A stretch of 64,000 nucleotides of DNA from G963675935 sp963803125 (GCA_963803125.1 CAWDLR010000003.1:1922001-1986000), one strand, 5' to 3'. Shown: positions 1 through 8,757, numbered from the stretch's first letter. Notes: generated by a model from the sequence alone, not told the origin. Made by a program: numbers and translations.

Positions 1-25
1 GGGAAAAAGGAAAAACGGGAAGACT

Positions 26-95
26 GTTTAGCCGCCGCGTCCACGCGGCGCAGACTCGCCCCGGTCGCAGCGCCGCGCGGACGCGGCGGCTAAAC
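26..95. repeat. Inverted pair of GTTTAGCCGCCGCG palindromic repeats
   Basis: A unit beginning GTTTAGCCGCCGCGTCCACG is followed about 20 bp later by its near-perfect reverse complement ending GCGGCGGCTAAAC. A half copy occurs near 35.43 kb. It lies just upstream of the first gene and could form a long hairpin. Confidence 0.8.
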
Positions 96-159
96 GGTTC
101 GGGAGCGACCGCCATAGTCCGTTACTGCACCGATTTCAGCTTGAAAAGGAACAACACCA

Positions 160-927
160 ATGGCTCTTTCCATGTTCGACGCGGCGGTGCCGAGCGGCTC
201 GCTCGGGATTTGGTGGCTGGGGCAAGCGGGGTTCGCTTTCAAGACCCCGGCCGGCAAGGTGATTTATCTCGACCCCTATCTCTCCGACCTGGTCGAACGG
301 CTCTTCGGCTTCAAGCGTCTTTCGCCTCCCGCCGTCGCCGCCGAGGACGTTCGCGCGGACCTGGTCCTGATTACGCACGAACACGCCGATCATCTCGACA
401 TCGACGCTGTGCCGATCATCGTGCGGGACAATCCCGCCTGCCGTTTCGCCGCCCCCGCCGGCTGCACGCCGGGCCTGACCGAGGCGGGCGTTACCGCCGA
501 AAACCGCGTGCTCTTAGAGCCGAACCGCCGCTACGATCTCGGCGGCCTGACGCTGCACACCGCGGCGGCCGATCACGGCGACTTCTCCGAGACGGCGCTG
601 TGTTTCGTAGTCGAGGTCGATGGAATCCGCGTCTTTTGCACGGGCGACACCGCATTTCGGCCCAACTTGCACAAGCCGCTGGCCGACTTGAAGCCCGACC
701 TGCTGCTGCCGTGCATCAACGGAGTGTTCGGCAACATGAACCACATCGACGCGGCGATGCTGGTGCAGGCGGTCAAGCCGCGTTGTGCAATTCCGTGTCA
801 CTTCTGGACGTTCGCCGAGCAAGGGGCGGGCGATCCGGCCGGCTTCGTCCACGCCTGCAAACACTACAGCCCCGAGACCAAAGCCCTGCTGCTGCGGCCC
901 GGCGAACGTTTCCTTTATCAGAAATAA
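160..927 (+). CDS. MBL-fold metal-dependent hydrolase (UlaG-like)
   Basis: This 255-residue cytoplasmic protein has the metallo-beta-lactamase fold signature: THEHADHLD near residues 72-80, a further metal-ligand candidate in AADHGDF, and CTGDT near residues 164-168. The N-terminus (WWLGQAGFAFKT, then YLDPYLSD) is typical of the UlaG / L-ascorbate-6-phosphate lactonase-like branch, whose members open lactones or cleave phosphoesters. The ATG follows an AAAAGGA element. It heads a same-strand run with an SDR, an FAH-family hydrolase, an aldolase and a BMC shell protein, which makes a sugar-lactonase role attractive. That substrate is inference; the fold assignment is firm. Confidence 0.88.
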   Translation: MALSMFDAAVPSGSLGIWWLGQAGFAFKTPAGKVIYLDPYLSDLVERLFGFKRLSPPAVAAEDVRADLVLITHEHADHLDIDAVPIIVRDNPACRFAAPAGCTPGLTEAGVTAENRVLLEPNRRYDLGGLTLHTAAADHGDFSETALCFVVEVDGIRVFCTGDTAFRPNLHKPLADLKPDLLLPCINGVFGNMNHIDAAMLVQAVKPRCAIPCHFWTFAEQGAGDPAGFVHACKHYSPETKALLLRPGERFLYQK

Positions 928-931
928 TACG

Positions 932-1007
932 TATCCGGCACACGCCGTGTGCCGACCACATTGGCCAAAGGCCTACAAACAACGGCACACGGCGTGTGCC
1001 GCATACA
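932..1007. repeat. Inverted pair of GGCACACGCCGTGTGCC palindromes
   Basis: Two self-complementary units (core GCACACGCCGTGTGC) lie about 25 bp apart between the MBL and SDR genes. A related pair lies near 57.15 kb. Confidence 0.8.
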
Positions 1008-1029
1008 CCTTGACCTGTGAGTGCTTACC

Positions 1030-1806
1030 ATGAAAGCAGACCTTTCCGGCAAAGTGAGTCTCGTCACCGGCGCGGCGCGGGGCATTGGGCTGGCGATCGC
1101 CGACCGCTTGGCCGCCAACGGATCGCGCGTGGTCTATGCCGACCGCGATGACACGAGCGAAGTCGCCGCCCGGCAGCCCGGCGCGGTCGCCATGACGATG
1201 GACGTTACCCGCCGCGACCAGATCGACGCCGGCATCGCGCGGATCGTCGATCAGTTCGGGCATCTCGACATCGTGGTCAACAACGCCGGCGTGAACACGG
1301 CGAAGCATCGGGTGACGATCGACGAGTTTCCCCGCGAAGAATGGGATCGGATCATCGCCGTGGACCTTACCGGACTGTACGAAGTGAGCCAGGCCGCCGC
1401 CCGGGTGATGCGAAAGCAGAAAAGCGGCCGAATCATCAACATTTCGTCGGTCTTGGGCCTGGTGCCCGCCCGGCTGCAATGCGCCTTTATCGCCGCCAAG
1501 GCTGGCGTGGTCAACCTGACAAAGGCGATGGCGTTGGAACTTGGCCCGCACGGCATCTTGGTCAACTGCGTCGCCCCCGGCTCGACCCTGACCGAGGGCA
1601 CCAAGCAGTTGTTCTACGGCCCCGATGGGCAGTTCAGTTCGTCGGTGCAGCAGATGCTCGCCCACATTCCGTTGGGCCGGCCGGGCACGACCGACGAAAT
1701 CGCCGTCGCCGTCCTGTTCCTTGCCGATCCCGAAAACAGCTACACCAACGGCCACATCCTCGCCGTCGACGGCGGCTGGACGGCCGGCTACCTCCGCGAG
1801 TTTTGA
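1030..1806 (+). CDS. SDR-family oxidoreductase with Tyr-to-Phe change at the active site
   Basis: A 258-residue short-chain dehydrogenase/reductase. The NAD(P)-binding glycine motif TGAARGIG is at residues 14-21, followed by VNNAG and the catalytic-serine segment ISSV with Ser140. The position 13 residues after Ser140, normally the catalytic Tyr of YxxxK, is Phe153 in AFIAAK; the codon is TTT, while the Lys is kept. Either chemistry is altered or the protein is impaired. ATG 1030 is preferred over an in-frame GTG three codons upstream. By position it could oxidise a 2-keto-3-deoxy sugar acid before the FAH-family hydrolase, but this is inferred from neighbours only. Confidence 0.87.
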   Translation: MKADLSGKVSLVTGAARGIGLAIADRLAANGSRVVYADRDDTSEVAARQPGAVAMTMDVTRRDQIDAGIARIVDQFGHLDIVVNNAGVNTAKHRVTIDEFPREEWDRIIAVDLTGLYEVSQAAARVMRKQKSGRIINISSVLGLVPARLQCAFIAAKAGVVNLTKAMALELGPHGILVNCVAPGSTLTEGTKQLFYGPDGQFSSSVQQMLAHIPLGRPGTTDEIAVAVLFLADPENSYTNGHILAVDGGWTAGYLREF

Positions 1807-1850
1807 GTCAGCAAACACAATTCCAGCATAACAAGACACCGGCAGGTGTT

Positions 1851-1920
1851 GGGGTGGCAGTTGTACTGCCACCCCGGCGCCCATCGCAAACTCGGGGTGG
1901 CAGTGCAACTGCCACCCCAA
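1851..1920. repeat. Paired GGGGTGGCAG-TTGTA-CTGCCACCCC palindromes
   Basis: Two palindromic units (GGGGTGGCAGT...ACTGCCACCCC) lie about 20 bp apart between the SDR and FAH genes. A related copy sits inside the NUDIX fusion gene near 49.05 kb. Confidence 0.85.
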
Positions 1921-1978
1921 CAGGACATTTTCGATCACTGCCATACCGTTTCCCTCCATATCCAAGAGGTCGTTTCCC

Positions 1979-2782
1979 ATGAAGATTGTCCGGTTCCTCG
2001 ATTCCAACAAGCAAGTCAAGTACGGTTCCCTCCAAGCCGACAACACGGCGCTGGAGCTTAGCGGCGATGTTTTCGGCAAGTTCTCGCTCGGCGGCAAAGC
2101 GGTGAAGATCGGCAAGTTGCTGGCGCCGATCGAGCCGTCAGTCTTTTTCTGCATCGGCCTGAACTACCGGCACCACGCCGAGGAGGGCCATGCCCCGATC
2201 CCCGAGTTTCCGGTGTTGTTCATGAAGGGACCCGCCGCCGTGCAGAACCCCGGCGATCCGATCGTGCTGCCGCGGCATTTGCGCAGCAGCGAAGTGGATT
2301 ACGAGTGCGAGCTGGCCGTGGTGATCGGGCGGAAGTGCAAGAACGTCTCGCGCGACAAGGCCCTCGATTATGTCCTCGGCTACACCTGCGGCAACGACGT
2401 CAGCGCCCGCGACTGGCAAGGCAAGTGGGGCGGCAGCCAATGGTGCCGCGGCAAGACCTTTGACACCTTCGCCCCGATCGGGCCGTGTCTGGTCACACCC
2501 GACGAGATTCCCAATCCCAATGCGCTGAAGATCAAGTTGGACATCGACGGCGAGGTGATGCAGGACTGGAACACCGACGACATGATTTTCGACGTGCCGC
2601 GGCTGATCGAGTTTCTCAGCGGCAGCACCACGCTGCTGCCCGGCACCGTGATCATGACGGGCACGCCGCACGGCGTCGGTTTCGCCCGCAAGCCGCCGCG
2701 TTATCTCAAGGCCGGCGAGCTGGTCACCGTGACCATCGAGAAGATCGGATCGCTGACCAATCCCGTTGTCGAGGAAGCGTAG
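1979..2782 (+). CDS. Fumarylacetoacetate hydrolase (FAH) family protein
   Basis: A 267-residue member of the FAH family, which cleaves C-C bonds of acylpyruvates and 2,4-diketo acids or hydrates and decarboxylates related substrates using a divalent metal. Family landmarks are FCIGLNYRHHAEE, the acidic metal-ligand segment DYECELAVVIG, GNDVSARDWQ, and the C-terminal TGTPHGVGF. The length is normal for the single-domain bacterial form. An AGAGG element precedes the ATG. Together with the SDR upstream and the DapA-type aldolase downstream it resembles the enzyme set of non-phosphorylative deoxy-sugar catabolism (2,4-diketo-3-deoxyrhamnonate hydrolase type), but the exact substrate cannot be read from sequence. 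Confidence 0.9.
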   Translation: MKIVRFLDSNKQVKYGSLQADNTALELSGDVFGKFSLGGKAVKIGKLLAPIEPSVFFCIGLNYRHHAEEGHAPIPEFPVLFMKGPAAVQNPGDPIVLPRHLRSSEVDYECELAVVIGRKCKNVSRDKALDYVLGYTCGNDVSARDWQGKWGGSQWCRGKTFDTFAPIGPCLVTPDEIPNPNALKIKLDIDGEVMQDWNTDDMIFDVPRLIEFLSGSTTLLPGTVIMTGTPHGVGFARKPPRYLKAGELVTVTIEKIGSLTNPVVEEA

Positions 2783-2817
2783 TGTAGTATGATGGGGGAC
2801 ACGCGGCTCGTGCGACT

Positions 2818-2922
2818 CGTTCCCACGCTCCGCGTGGGAACGCACCAGCGGCAACGCTCCGGGTCGCCCGAGGCGACGCAGAGCGTCGAGGAGGATGGGT
2901 TCCCACGCGGAGCGTGGGAACC
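2818..2922. repeat. Inverted pair of CGTTCCCACGCTCCGCGTGGGAACG palindromes
   Basis: Two TTCCCACGC...GCGTGGGAA palindromes flank a short spacer that itself contains GACGCAGAGCGTC. This is the most frequent family in the window: further pairs are at 10.9, 18.6 (inside uvrA) and 28.7 kb. Here it separates the FAH and aldolase genes. Confidence 0.88.
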
Positions 2923-2949
2923 AGGACACGATGAGAGCAGGAGAGGATA

Positions 2950-3963
2950 ATGGCCCAGAAGATCCACGGCATTTTCACGCCGCACGTCGTTCCGCTTCAG
3001 CCCAGCGGCGAAATCGACGAGGCGGAACTGCGGCGTTACATCGATTGGCTGATCGAGAAGGGGGTGCACGGGCTGTATCCCAACGGCTCGACCGGCGAGT
3101 TCACCCGCTTCACCGCCGACGAACGCAAGCGGATCGTGCAGATCGTCTGCGAGGCGGCGGCCGGCCGCGTGCCCGTGTTGGCCGGGGCCGCCGAAGCGAA
3201 CATCCGCGAGACGCTGCGGGCGTGCGAGACCTACGCCGGCTATGGCGCCAGGGCCGTGGCCATCGTCTCGCCGTTCTACTACAGGCTTTGCCCCGAGGCG
3301 GTTTACGCCTATTTCCGCGAAATTGCCCTGAACAGTCCGATCGACGTGACGCTTTACAACATCCCGATGTTCGCCAGCCCGATCGACGTTCCCACCATCC
3401 GCCGGCTGGCCGAGTTCGACCGGGTCATCGGCATCAAGGATTCGTCGGGCGACATGGCTTTCATGATGCGGATGATCGCCGCGGTGCGGCCGGTTCGCCC
3501 CGATTTCGTCTTCTTGACCGGTTGGGACGCGGTGCTGGTGCCGATGCTGCTGATCGGTTGCGACGGCGGCACCAACGCCAACGCCGGCGTCGTGCCCGAG
3601 TTGACCCGCAAGCTCTACGACCTCGTCTGCGGCGGGCAGATCGACGAAGCGATGCGTTTGCAGTATCGCATCCTCGAACTGTTCGACACGATGCTCTACT
3701 CGGCCGACTTTCCCGAGGGTTTTCGGGCGGCGGTCGAGCTGCGCGGGTTCAAGGTCGGGCGAAGCCGCCAGCCGCAGAGCGAAAAGCAGAAGATCGACTA
3801 TCTGGCGCTGCAAAACGTGCTGCGCTGCATCCTGGCCGACTTCGGCGTGGTCGAAGGGCCCGCCGGCGGCTGCCCGCCGCGAACTGGCAACCTCGAACAG
3901 GATCGCATCAGCCACATCGCGGCCACGGTCCTCGAGACGCTGCGGCAGCGGGGTGCCCTGTGA
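2950..3963 (+). CDS. Dihydrodipicolinate synthase/N-acetylneuraminate lyase family aldolase with C-terminal amphipathic extension
   Basis: A 337-residue class I aldolase of the DapA/NanA superfamily, which forms a Schiff base with a 2-keto acid such as pyruvate. Schiff-base Lys163 is in IGIKDSSGD, Tyr136 in LYNIP and the carboxylate loop GSTGE at residues 46-50. The Arg that true DapA enzymes carry five residues after that Tyr is Phe here, so the substrate is probably not aspartate semialdehyde; a KDG-type or sialic-acid-type reaction fits better. The canonical fold should end near residue 300. It is followed by a Gly/Pro linker (GPAGGCPPRTGN) and an amphipathic helix (about 315-335), the layout of microcompartment encapsulation peptides. 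A good ribosome site (GGAGAGG) precedes the ATG. Its stop overlaps the BMC gene by 4 bp. Confidence 0.9.
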   Translation: MAQKIHGIFTPHVVPLQPSGEIDEAELRRYIDWLIEKGVHGLYPNGSTGEFTRFTADERKRIVQIVCEAAAGRVPVLAGAAEANIRETLRACETYAGYGARAVAIVSPFYYRLCPEAVYAYFREIALNSPIDVTLYNIPMFASPIDVPTIRRLAEFDRVIGIKDSSGDMAFMMRMIAAVRPVRPDFVFLTGWDAVLVPMLLIGCDGGTNANAGVVPELTRKLYDLVCGGQIDEAMRLQYRILELFDTMLYSADFPEGFRAAVELRGFKVGRSRQPQSEKQKIDYLALQNVLRCILADFGVVEGPAGGCPPRTGNLEQDRISHIAATVLETLRQRGAL

Positions 3964-4598
3964 ACGAGGCCGTCGGACTGCTGGAGATCGTAGGCCTGTC
4001 GGTCACAATGGCGGCGATCGATGCGATGGAGAAGGCCGCCAACGTCCGCGTGCTTCAGTGCGAACTGAACGATTTCTACGGTGTCTCGACGAAGATCACC
4101 GGCACGACCTCGGATGTGAGCATTGCCGTCGAGGCCGGCCGCCGCGTGGCCGAGCGGATCGGGCGGCAGCCGGTCGTCGACGTCATCCCCCGCTGCGACC
4201 CGCGGGCGGCCGCCGCGATCATCGCCCCGCGCGAAAGCAACCCGCTGATTGAGCAGGACGTCGTTTTCTTTCCCGATTATCAACCGCTGCCCGCCGAAAA
4301 GGGCCGAACCATGAGCCAAGAGAAGATCACCGCGTTGGGTTTCATCGAGACGCAGGGTTTCACCGCCGTGTTCGAGGCGATCGACACGGCCTGCAAGGCG
4401 GCGAACGTCGAGGTCGTCGGCCGCGAGAAACTCGGCGGCGGCTACATCACCGTCATCATCCGCGGCGACGTGGCCGCGGTCAACGCGGCGGTCGAGGCGG
4501 GCAAGCTGAAGGTCGGCGAGTTGGGAAAACTAATCGCCGCCCACGTCATCCCCCGCCCCAGCCCGATGGTCCTCGGCCTGCTGCCGAAACCGGCGTGA
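3960..4598 (+). CDS. Tandem BMC-domain (BMC-T type) microcompartment shell protein
   Basis: A 212-residue protein with two bacterial-microcompartment shell domains in tandem. Domain 1 (about 3-90) starts EAVGLLEIVGLSVTMAAIDA and domain 2 (about 121-205) starts ITALGFIETQGFTAVFEAID, each with the typical KAANV and VEAG helix and strand segments. Such BMC-T proteins trimerise into pseudohexameric shell tiles. The start is GTG overlapping the aldolase stop (GTGA), indicating translational coupling. An internal ATG before domain 2, preceded by AAAGGG, might also give a single-domain product, which is speculative. No BMC-P vertex gene or single-domain BMC-H gene is visible, so the rest of any shell must lie elsewhere. 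Confidence 0.9.
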   Translation: MNEAVGLLEIVGLSVTMAAIDAMEKAANVRVLQCELNDFYGVSTKITGTTSDVSIAVEAGRRVAERIGRQPVVDVIPRCDPRAAAAIIAPRESNPLIEQDVVFFPDYQPLPAEKGRTMSQEKITALGFIETQGFTAVFEAIDTACKAANVEVVGREKLGGGYITVIIRGDVAAVNAAVEAGKLKVGELGKLIAAHVIPRPSPMVLGLLPKPA

Positions 4599-4616
4599 AA
4601 ATCTACGGACTTTTTC

Positions 4617-4797
4617 ACTAGCCCAGGCGTTCACGCCTGGGAACGGGGCCGCGACGACATTTCCCTTTCATTTTCAGCCCCTTTAGGGGCGGGACGGCGG
4701 TCACGCCCTCGATCGCCCCTAAAGGGGCTGGAACAACGAAGGGACAGAGGGAGATGGCGATCCGCCTTCCCAGGCGTAAACGCCTGGGCTAGTGAAA
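4617..4797. repeat. Nested palindromes: outer CCCAGGCGT pair, inner CCCCTTTAGGGGC pair
   Basis: The 406-bp stretch between the BMC gene and the protease holds an outer inverted pair (ACTAGCCCAGGCGT...ACGCCTGGGCTAGT) enclosing an inner pair of GCCCCTTTAGGGGC units. A copy with the same outer unit and a different inner unit lies at 57.2-57.4 kb. No gene was recognised here. Confidence 0.85.
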
Positions 4798-5004
4798 AGG
4801 CGCGAAATGGATGCGATCGATCGCCGAGCTAGTGAAAACGCGCGAGATTAGCGCGACCGCCTCGTGCTACGTCCGTCGCTTCTGTGCAATAGCGAGATTG
4901 TTAGCTCCCGGCTGCTACGGGGTTCTGCTTCGTTTGCTTCACTGTGCGGCTGGGGTACAATAGAGTTCAATGAGCTTTGTCGTGCCTCTTGCACTGGAAT
5001 CTCG

Positions 5005-6537
5005 ATGAAATCACGTCGGGGACTGCTGATCGCGATCGCGCTGGCCGTCATGGCGGGAACGTTCTCCCTGCCGGCCGCCGCGCAAACGCCGTACACCATC
5101 ACGGTGAAAATCCTGGCCGACGACAAGGAACCGACGCTGCCGCGGATTTGGGAGAAACGCTACCGCGAGCGGGTGGCCGCGGCCTCCGACATTATTGACC
5201 GCTGCTGCGGCGTGCGATTCAAGGTGGTCGCCGTCGGCGCCTGGACCTCCAGCGATCAACTGCACGAGCTCGGCGGGCTGATGGACGAGTTCATGCACAA
5301 GGTCCGCCCCGCGCCGGCGCAATTGGTAATCGGCTTCACCGCGCAATACCAGTCGCTGCGGGGGGACAAGCACATCGGTGGAGCGAAAGGGCCGTTTTGC
5401 CCTTATGTCCTGATCCGCGAATGGGGCCGGCAGGTCGGCGAGCCCGAGCGGCTGGAAGTCTTGGTTCACGAGTTGGGGCATTACCTCGGGGCCGCCCATT
5501 CGGCCGACTCGAAATCGGTGATGCGCCCCGACATCTCCGACCGCCAGTCGCGGGCCCGCGCCTTCAAGATCGGCTTCGACCCCATCAACGCTGAAATACT
5601 CGGCGTGGTCGCCGACGAGCTCCGCCGGCATCCGCTTGGCCACCTCTCGCAGCTTTCGCCGCAAGCGAAGGCGCGGCTGCGGCCGTTGTACCGCGCGCTT
5701 GCCGCCGCGCTGCCCAGCGATCCGGCGGCGCCGCATTATCTGGCGATGTTGGATATGCGGCCCGCTGCGCCCGGCAATTCGCCCGAGCGTCTCCGCAGCG
5801 TGCTGGACGGGGCCAGCGCGGTGGTGCGGGCGGTAACCGATGCCGCAAGCGACAACCGGCTCCTGCCCGAGAAAAACGGCGTCGGCGGCGCCGTCCGTCT
5901 CGGCGGCGATCGACTCACCGAACTGTACGTTCGCCGCGCGGCGGCCACCGCGAAGAAACTCCCGCAAAACGTGGCGGCTGCCGCATTTCTGCTGGGAATC
6001 GGCGTTGCCCTGGACGACTCGACGCTGGTGCGGGACTTTCCGATCATCGGCGCGTACTGGCGGCAGATCGAGCCCGATTCGGCCCGGATTACGCGGGTGG
6101 CGCTGCTGGGCACGCCGACGATGCGCGGGCGTCACGACTCGGCCCAGCACTTTGCGGTTTCGGCGGCGCTGGCCATTCTGCTGGGCTCGCGGAACGCGGA
6201 GGCAGCCGGCGCACTCAAGGAGCTTAGCGACTCGCGCCGCGGCGGCAGCGGCTTCAGCTTCGCCGATTACTCGGCCGACCTGTCCGGCATCCAGTTCGCC
6301 GGCGCCGTCCTCACCGGCCACGTTTCGCTGGAGCGGCTGGAGAAGGGTTTTCTCGTCGGCGATTTTCTGCCCGATCTGGGCGGGCTGAAGGAGGGAATCG
6401 CCTGGGACGATTTCTTGTTGAGCTACGGTTCGCCGCTCGATCCGCGTTTCGTTCAGGAGCGGCAGCGGCTGCTGGGGCAGATTATCGCCCTGCCCGGCTA
6501 CAAGGCTGCTGCCGCTGAAATGGCGCCCCACAAGTGA
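5005..6537 (+). CDS. Secreted metzincin-like zinc metalloprotease
   Basis: A 510-residue exported protein. An N-terminal signal peptide (MKSRRGLLIAIALAVMAG, ending near PAAAQ) supports the ATG chosen rather than upstream in-frame codons. The motif HELGHYLGAAH (His155, His159, His165) is the HExxHxxGxxH zinc-binding signature of metzincins (matrixin/astacin-like), with a Met soon after in SVMRP that may serve as the Met-turn. The C-terminal 330 residues are helical and contain no domain I recognise. It stands alone between repeat-rich DNA and the glycoside hydrolase. Extracellular or periplasmic peptidase activity is likely; the substrate is unknown. Confidence 0.8.
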   Translation: MKSRRGLLIAIALAVMAGTFSLPAAAQTPYTITVKILADDKEPTLPRIWEKRYRERVAAASDIIDRCCGVRFKVVAVGAWTSSDQLHELGGLMDEFMHKVRPAPAQLVIGFTAQYQSLRGDKHIGGAKGPFCPYVLIREWGRQVGEPERLEVLVHELGHYLGAAHSADSKSVMRPDISDRQSRARAFKIGFDPINAEILGVVADELRRHPLGHLSQLSPQAKARLRPLYRALAAALPSDPAAPHYLAMLDMRPAAPGNSPERLRSVLDGASAVVRAVTDAASDNRLLPEKNGVGGAVRLGGDRLTELYVRRAAATAKKLPQNVAAAAFLLGIGVALDDSTLVRDFPIIGAYWRQIEPDSARITRVALLGTPTMRGRHDSAQHFAVSAALAILLGSRNAEAAGALKELSDSRRGGSGFSFADYSADLSGIQFAGAVLTGHVSLERLEKGFLVGDFLPDLGGLKEGIAWDDFLLSYGSPLDPRFVQERQRLLGQIIALPGYKAAAAEMAPHK

Positions 6538-6670
6538 GTTTCTGCATCTTGAACGATCGATCGGTCCTGCGGCCGCGATTCGACCTATAGATAATTGGAC
6601 GGCGATCGGCTAGAATGAGGGACCGCGTTCGTTTCCCGCCTTCCTCCAGCTTTCCCTCGGGAGGACACCG

Positions 6671-8757
6671 ATGTGTAGACGACAATGCCTCCGGTTCCTC
6701 CTTGTTGCGGTCGTAGGAATCTTGCCTGCCGTGGCCGTTCCGGCAGTCGTGCCGTCAGCCGAGCCGAAAGCAGAGGCGGATTTCCACCTGCGTTGGGCGA
6801 GGAAGGCGTTTCCCGTGTCCGCTACGACGCCGGTCTCGGACCTGCCTTTTTCGTTTGTATTCGGCGGCAAAAGTTCATCGGAACTGCTCAATCGGTGGCA
6901 GCGGACCCTGACAAAAGACGTGATGCCCGGCGGCGCCAAGCGGCGCACCCTGAGGCTGACCGACCCGCGGACCGGCCTGGAAGTCCGCGCCGTCGCCACC
7001 ACATACATCGACACGCCGGCCGTCGAATGGACGCTCTACTTTACCAACCGCGGCGACAGAGACACGCCGATCCTCGAGCAGGTCAAGGCGGTGGACGCGA
7101 CGGTCAAGTCGGGTGTCTTCACCGGCGTGAAGCTGCTCCGCCTCGTCGGCAGCTTATGCGCGGTCGATGATTGGCTGCCGCTGGAAAGCGCGATGAAGCC
7201 CGGCGAGAGGATCGACTTTGCCCCGGCCGGCGGCCGGTCGTCCAGCGGCGCCAGCCCCTTCTTTACCGTGCAGTGGCCCGGCGGCGGCGTGATTACGGCC
7301 ATCGGTTGGTCGGGCCAGTGGGCGGCGACGGTGAAATTGACGAAAGCCGGCCGCATCAGCGTGGCGGCGGGGATGCAGACGATGCGCCTGAAGCTGCATC
7401 CCGGCGAGACGATCCGCAGCCCGCGCATCCTGCAACTCTATTGGTGCGGCGACGATCCGTGGCGGGGCTACAACCAGTTTCGCCGCCTGATGTTCGCGCA
7501 TATCATGCCGCGAATCGACGGCCAAGTGGTGGTCCCGCCGATCGCGAACATGAGCACTTCGTACTACGAGTTGAACAACAGCACCGAAGCAAACGTGATG
7601 TCGCATCTGGAAGCGGCGAAGGGATTGGGTTTCGAGGTCTTCTGGCTCGACGCCTATTATACGAAGGGCGGTTTTCCGGGCGGGATTGGCAACTACGGCT
7701 TTCCGATCGAGCGCGTAATGCCGCGAGATCGTTTCCCTCGCGGCTTGAGGCCGATCAGCGACGCCGCCGCCAAGGCCGGCATGAAGTTTCTCGTCTGGTT
7801 CGAGCCCGAGAGGGTCAGCACGGGGACATATCTGGCCAAGGAGCATCCTGAATGGGTGATTTCGCCGGGCGGCGACGGCGGTGGGCTCTTCGCCCTCGGG
7901 ACCCCCGTGGCCCGCGCGTTTATGACCCGCTACCTGGCCGAGGTCATCAAGCGCTACAAGATGGACTGGCTGCGAATCGACTACAATATCGATCCGCTCG
8001 GATTCTGGCAATTTCTCGACAAGCAGGACCCCGATCGAGTCGGCATGGGCGAGATTCGCTACATCGAAGGGCTCTACCGCATGTGGGACGACCTGCGGGC
8101 CACCTACCCGCGTTTGGCCATCGACGATTGCGCCAGCGGCGGCCGACGCATCGACCTGGAAACGATGTCCCGATCCACTCCGCTGTGGCGCAGCGACAAC
8201 ACCTGCGACATGCTCGATCACAAGCCGGAAACGGTGGTGTTGGCGGCGTTAAAGAACCAGACGATGACGGCCGGACTCAGCCGCTACGTGCCCTTTAGCA
8301 CTTGCGGGCAAATGGGAACGTTGCCGTACTTATTCCGCAGCGGCACGAACGCCGGAATCAGCTTCGGCGAAGACTGCCGTCCCGCCGGCTACCCGCGCGA
8401 GCAACTCCGACAGGCGATCGTCGAAGCCAAGCGGCTGCGCCCTTATTTCTTCGGCAATTTCTACGCGCTTGGGGCCGTGACGGTTCGGCCGCAGGACTGG
8501 TGCGTGCTTCAGTACCATCGGCCGCACGAGCAGGACGGCATGCTGATGGCGTTCCGCCGCGACGCCGCGCCCTGCGCGGCTCACGCCGTCGAGTTGCGTG
8601 AGATCGACCCGGCGGCCGAGTACGAGGTGACGCAGGCATACAGTTACGAGCGATCCGCGCCAAGGCAAATCCAGGGCGCGAGCTCCGCACCCTGAAGTTG
8701 CAAATCAGCGACAAGCCGGGCTCGGTCGTGATCGAGTATCGAAAAGTGAAATCGTAG
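6671..8757 (+). CDS. Secreted GH36-type alpha-galactosidase, frameshifted near its 3' end
   Basis: A glycoside hydrolase with signal peptide (MCRRQCLRFLLVAVVGILPA), an N-terminal beta-sandwich and a TIM barrel. DWLRIDYN holds the nucleophile Asp437, DDCASGGRRID follows, and RSDNT holds the acid/base Asp509, all typical of GH36/clan GH-D alpha-galactosidases. The open frame stops at 8695, but a neighbouring frame continues from about 8655 with a standard family ending (GRELRTLKLQISDKPGS, then VVIEY) and stops at 8757. A single-base deletion near 8650-8660, real or a sequencing error, is therefore likely. With the following esterase it suggests hemicellulose or galactan breakdown. Confidence 0.85.

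Noticed and set aside
973..2154. Long minus-strand open frame across the SDR and FAH genes
   Set aside because: It is antisense to two well-supported genes, has no recognisable domain and is the kind of open frame that GC-rich third positions produce by chance.
2895..4598. A single long plus-strand protein from upstream of the aldolase through the BMC gene
   Set aside because: The first two thirds are an Arg-rich shadow of the aldolase; the BMC gene has its own GTG overlapping the aldolase stop, so the upstream part is not coding.
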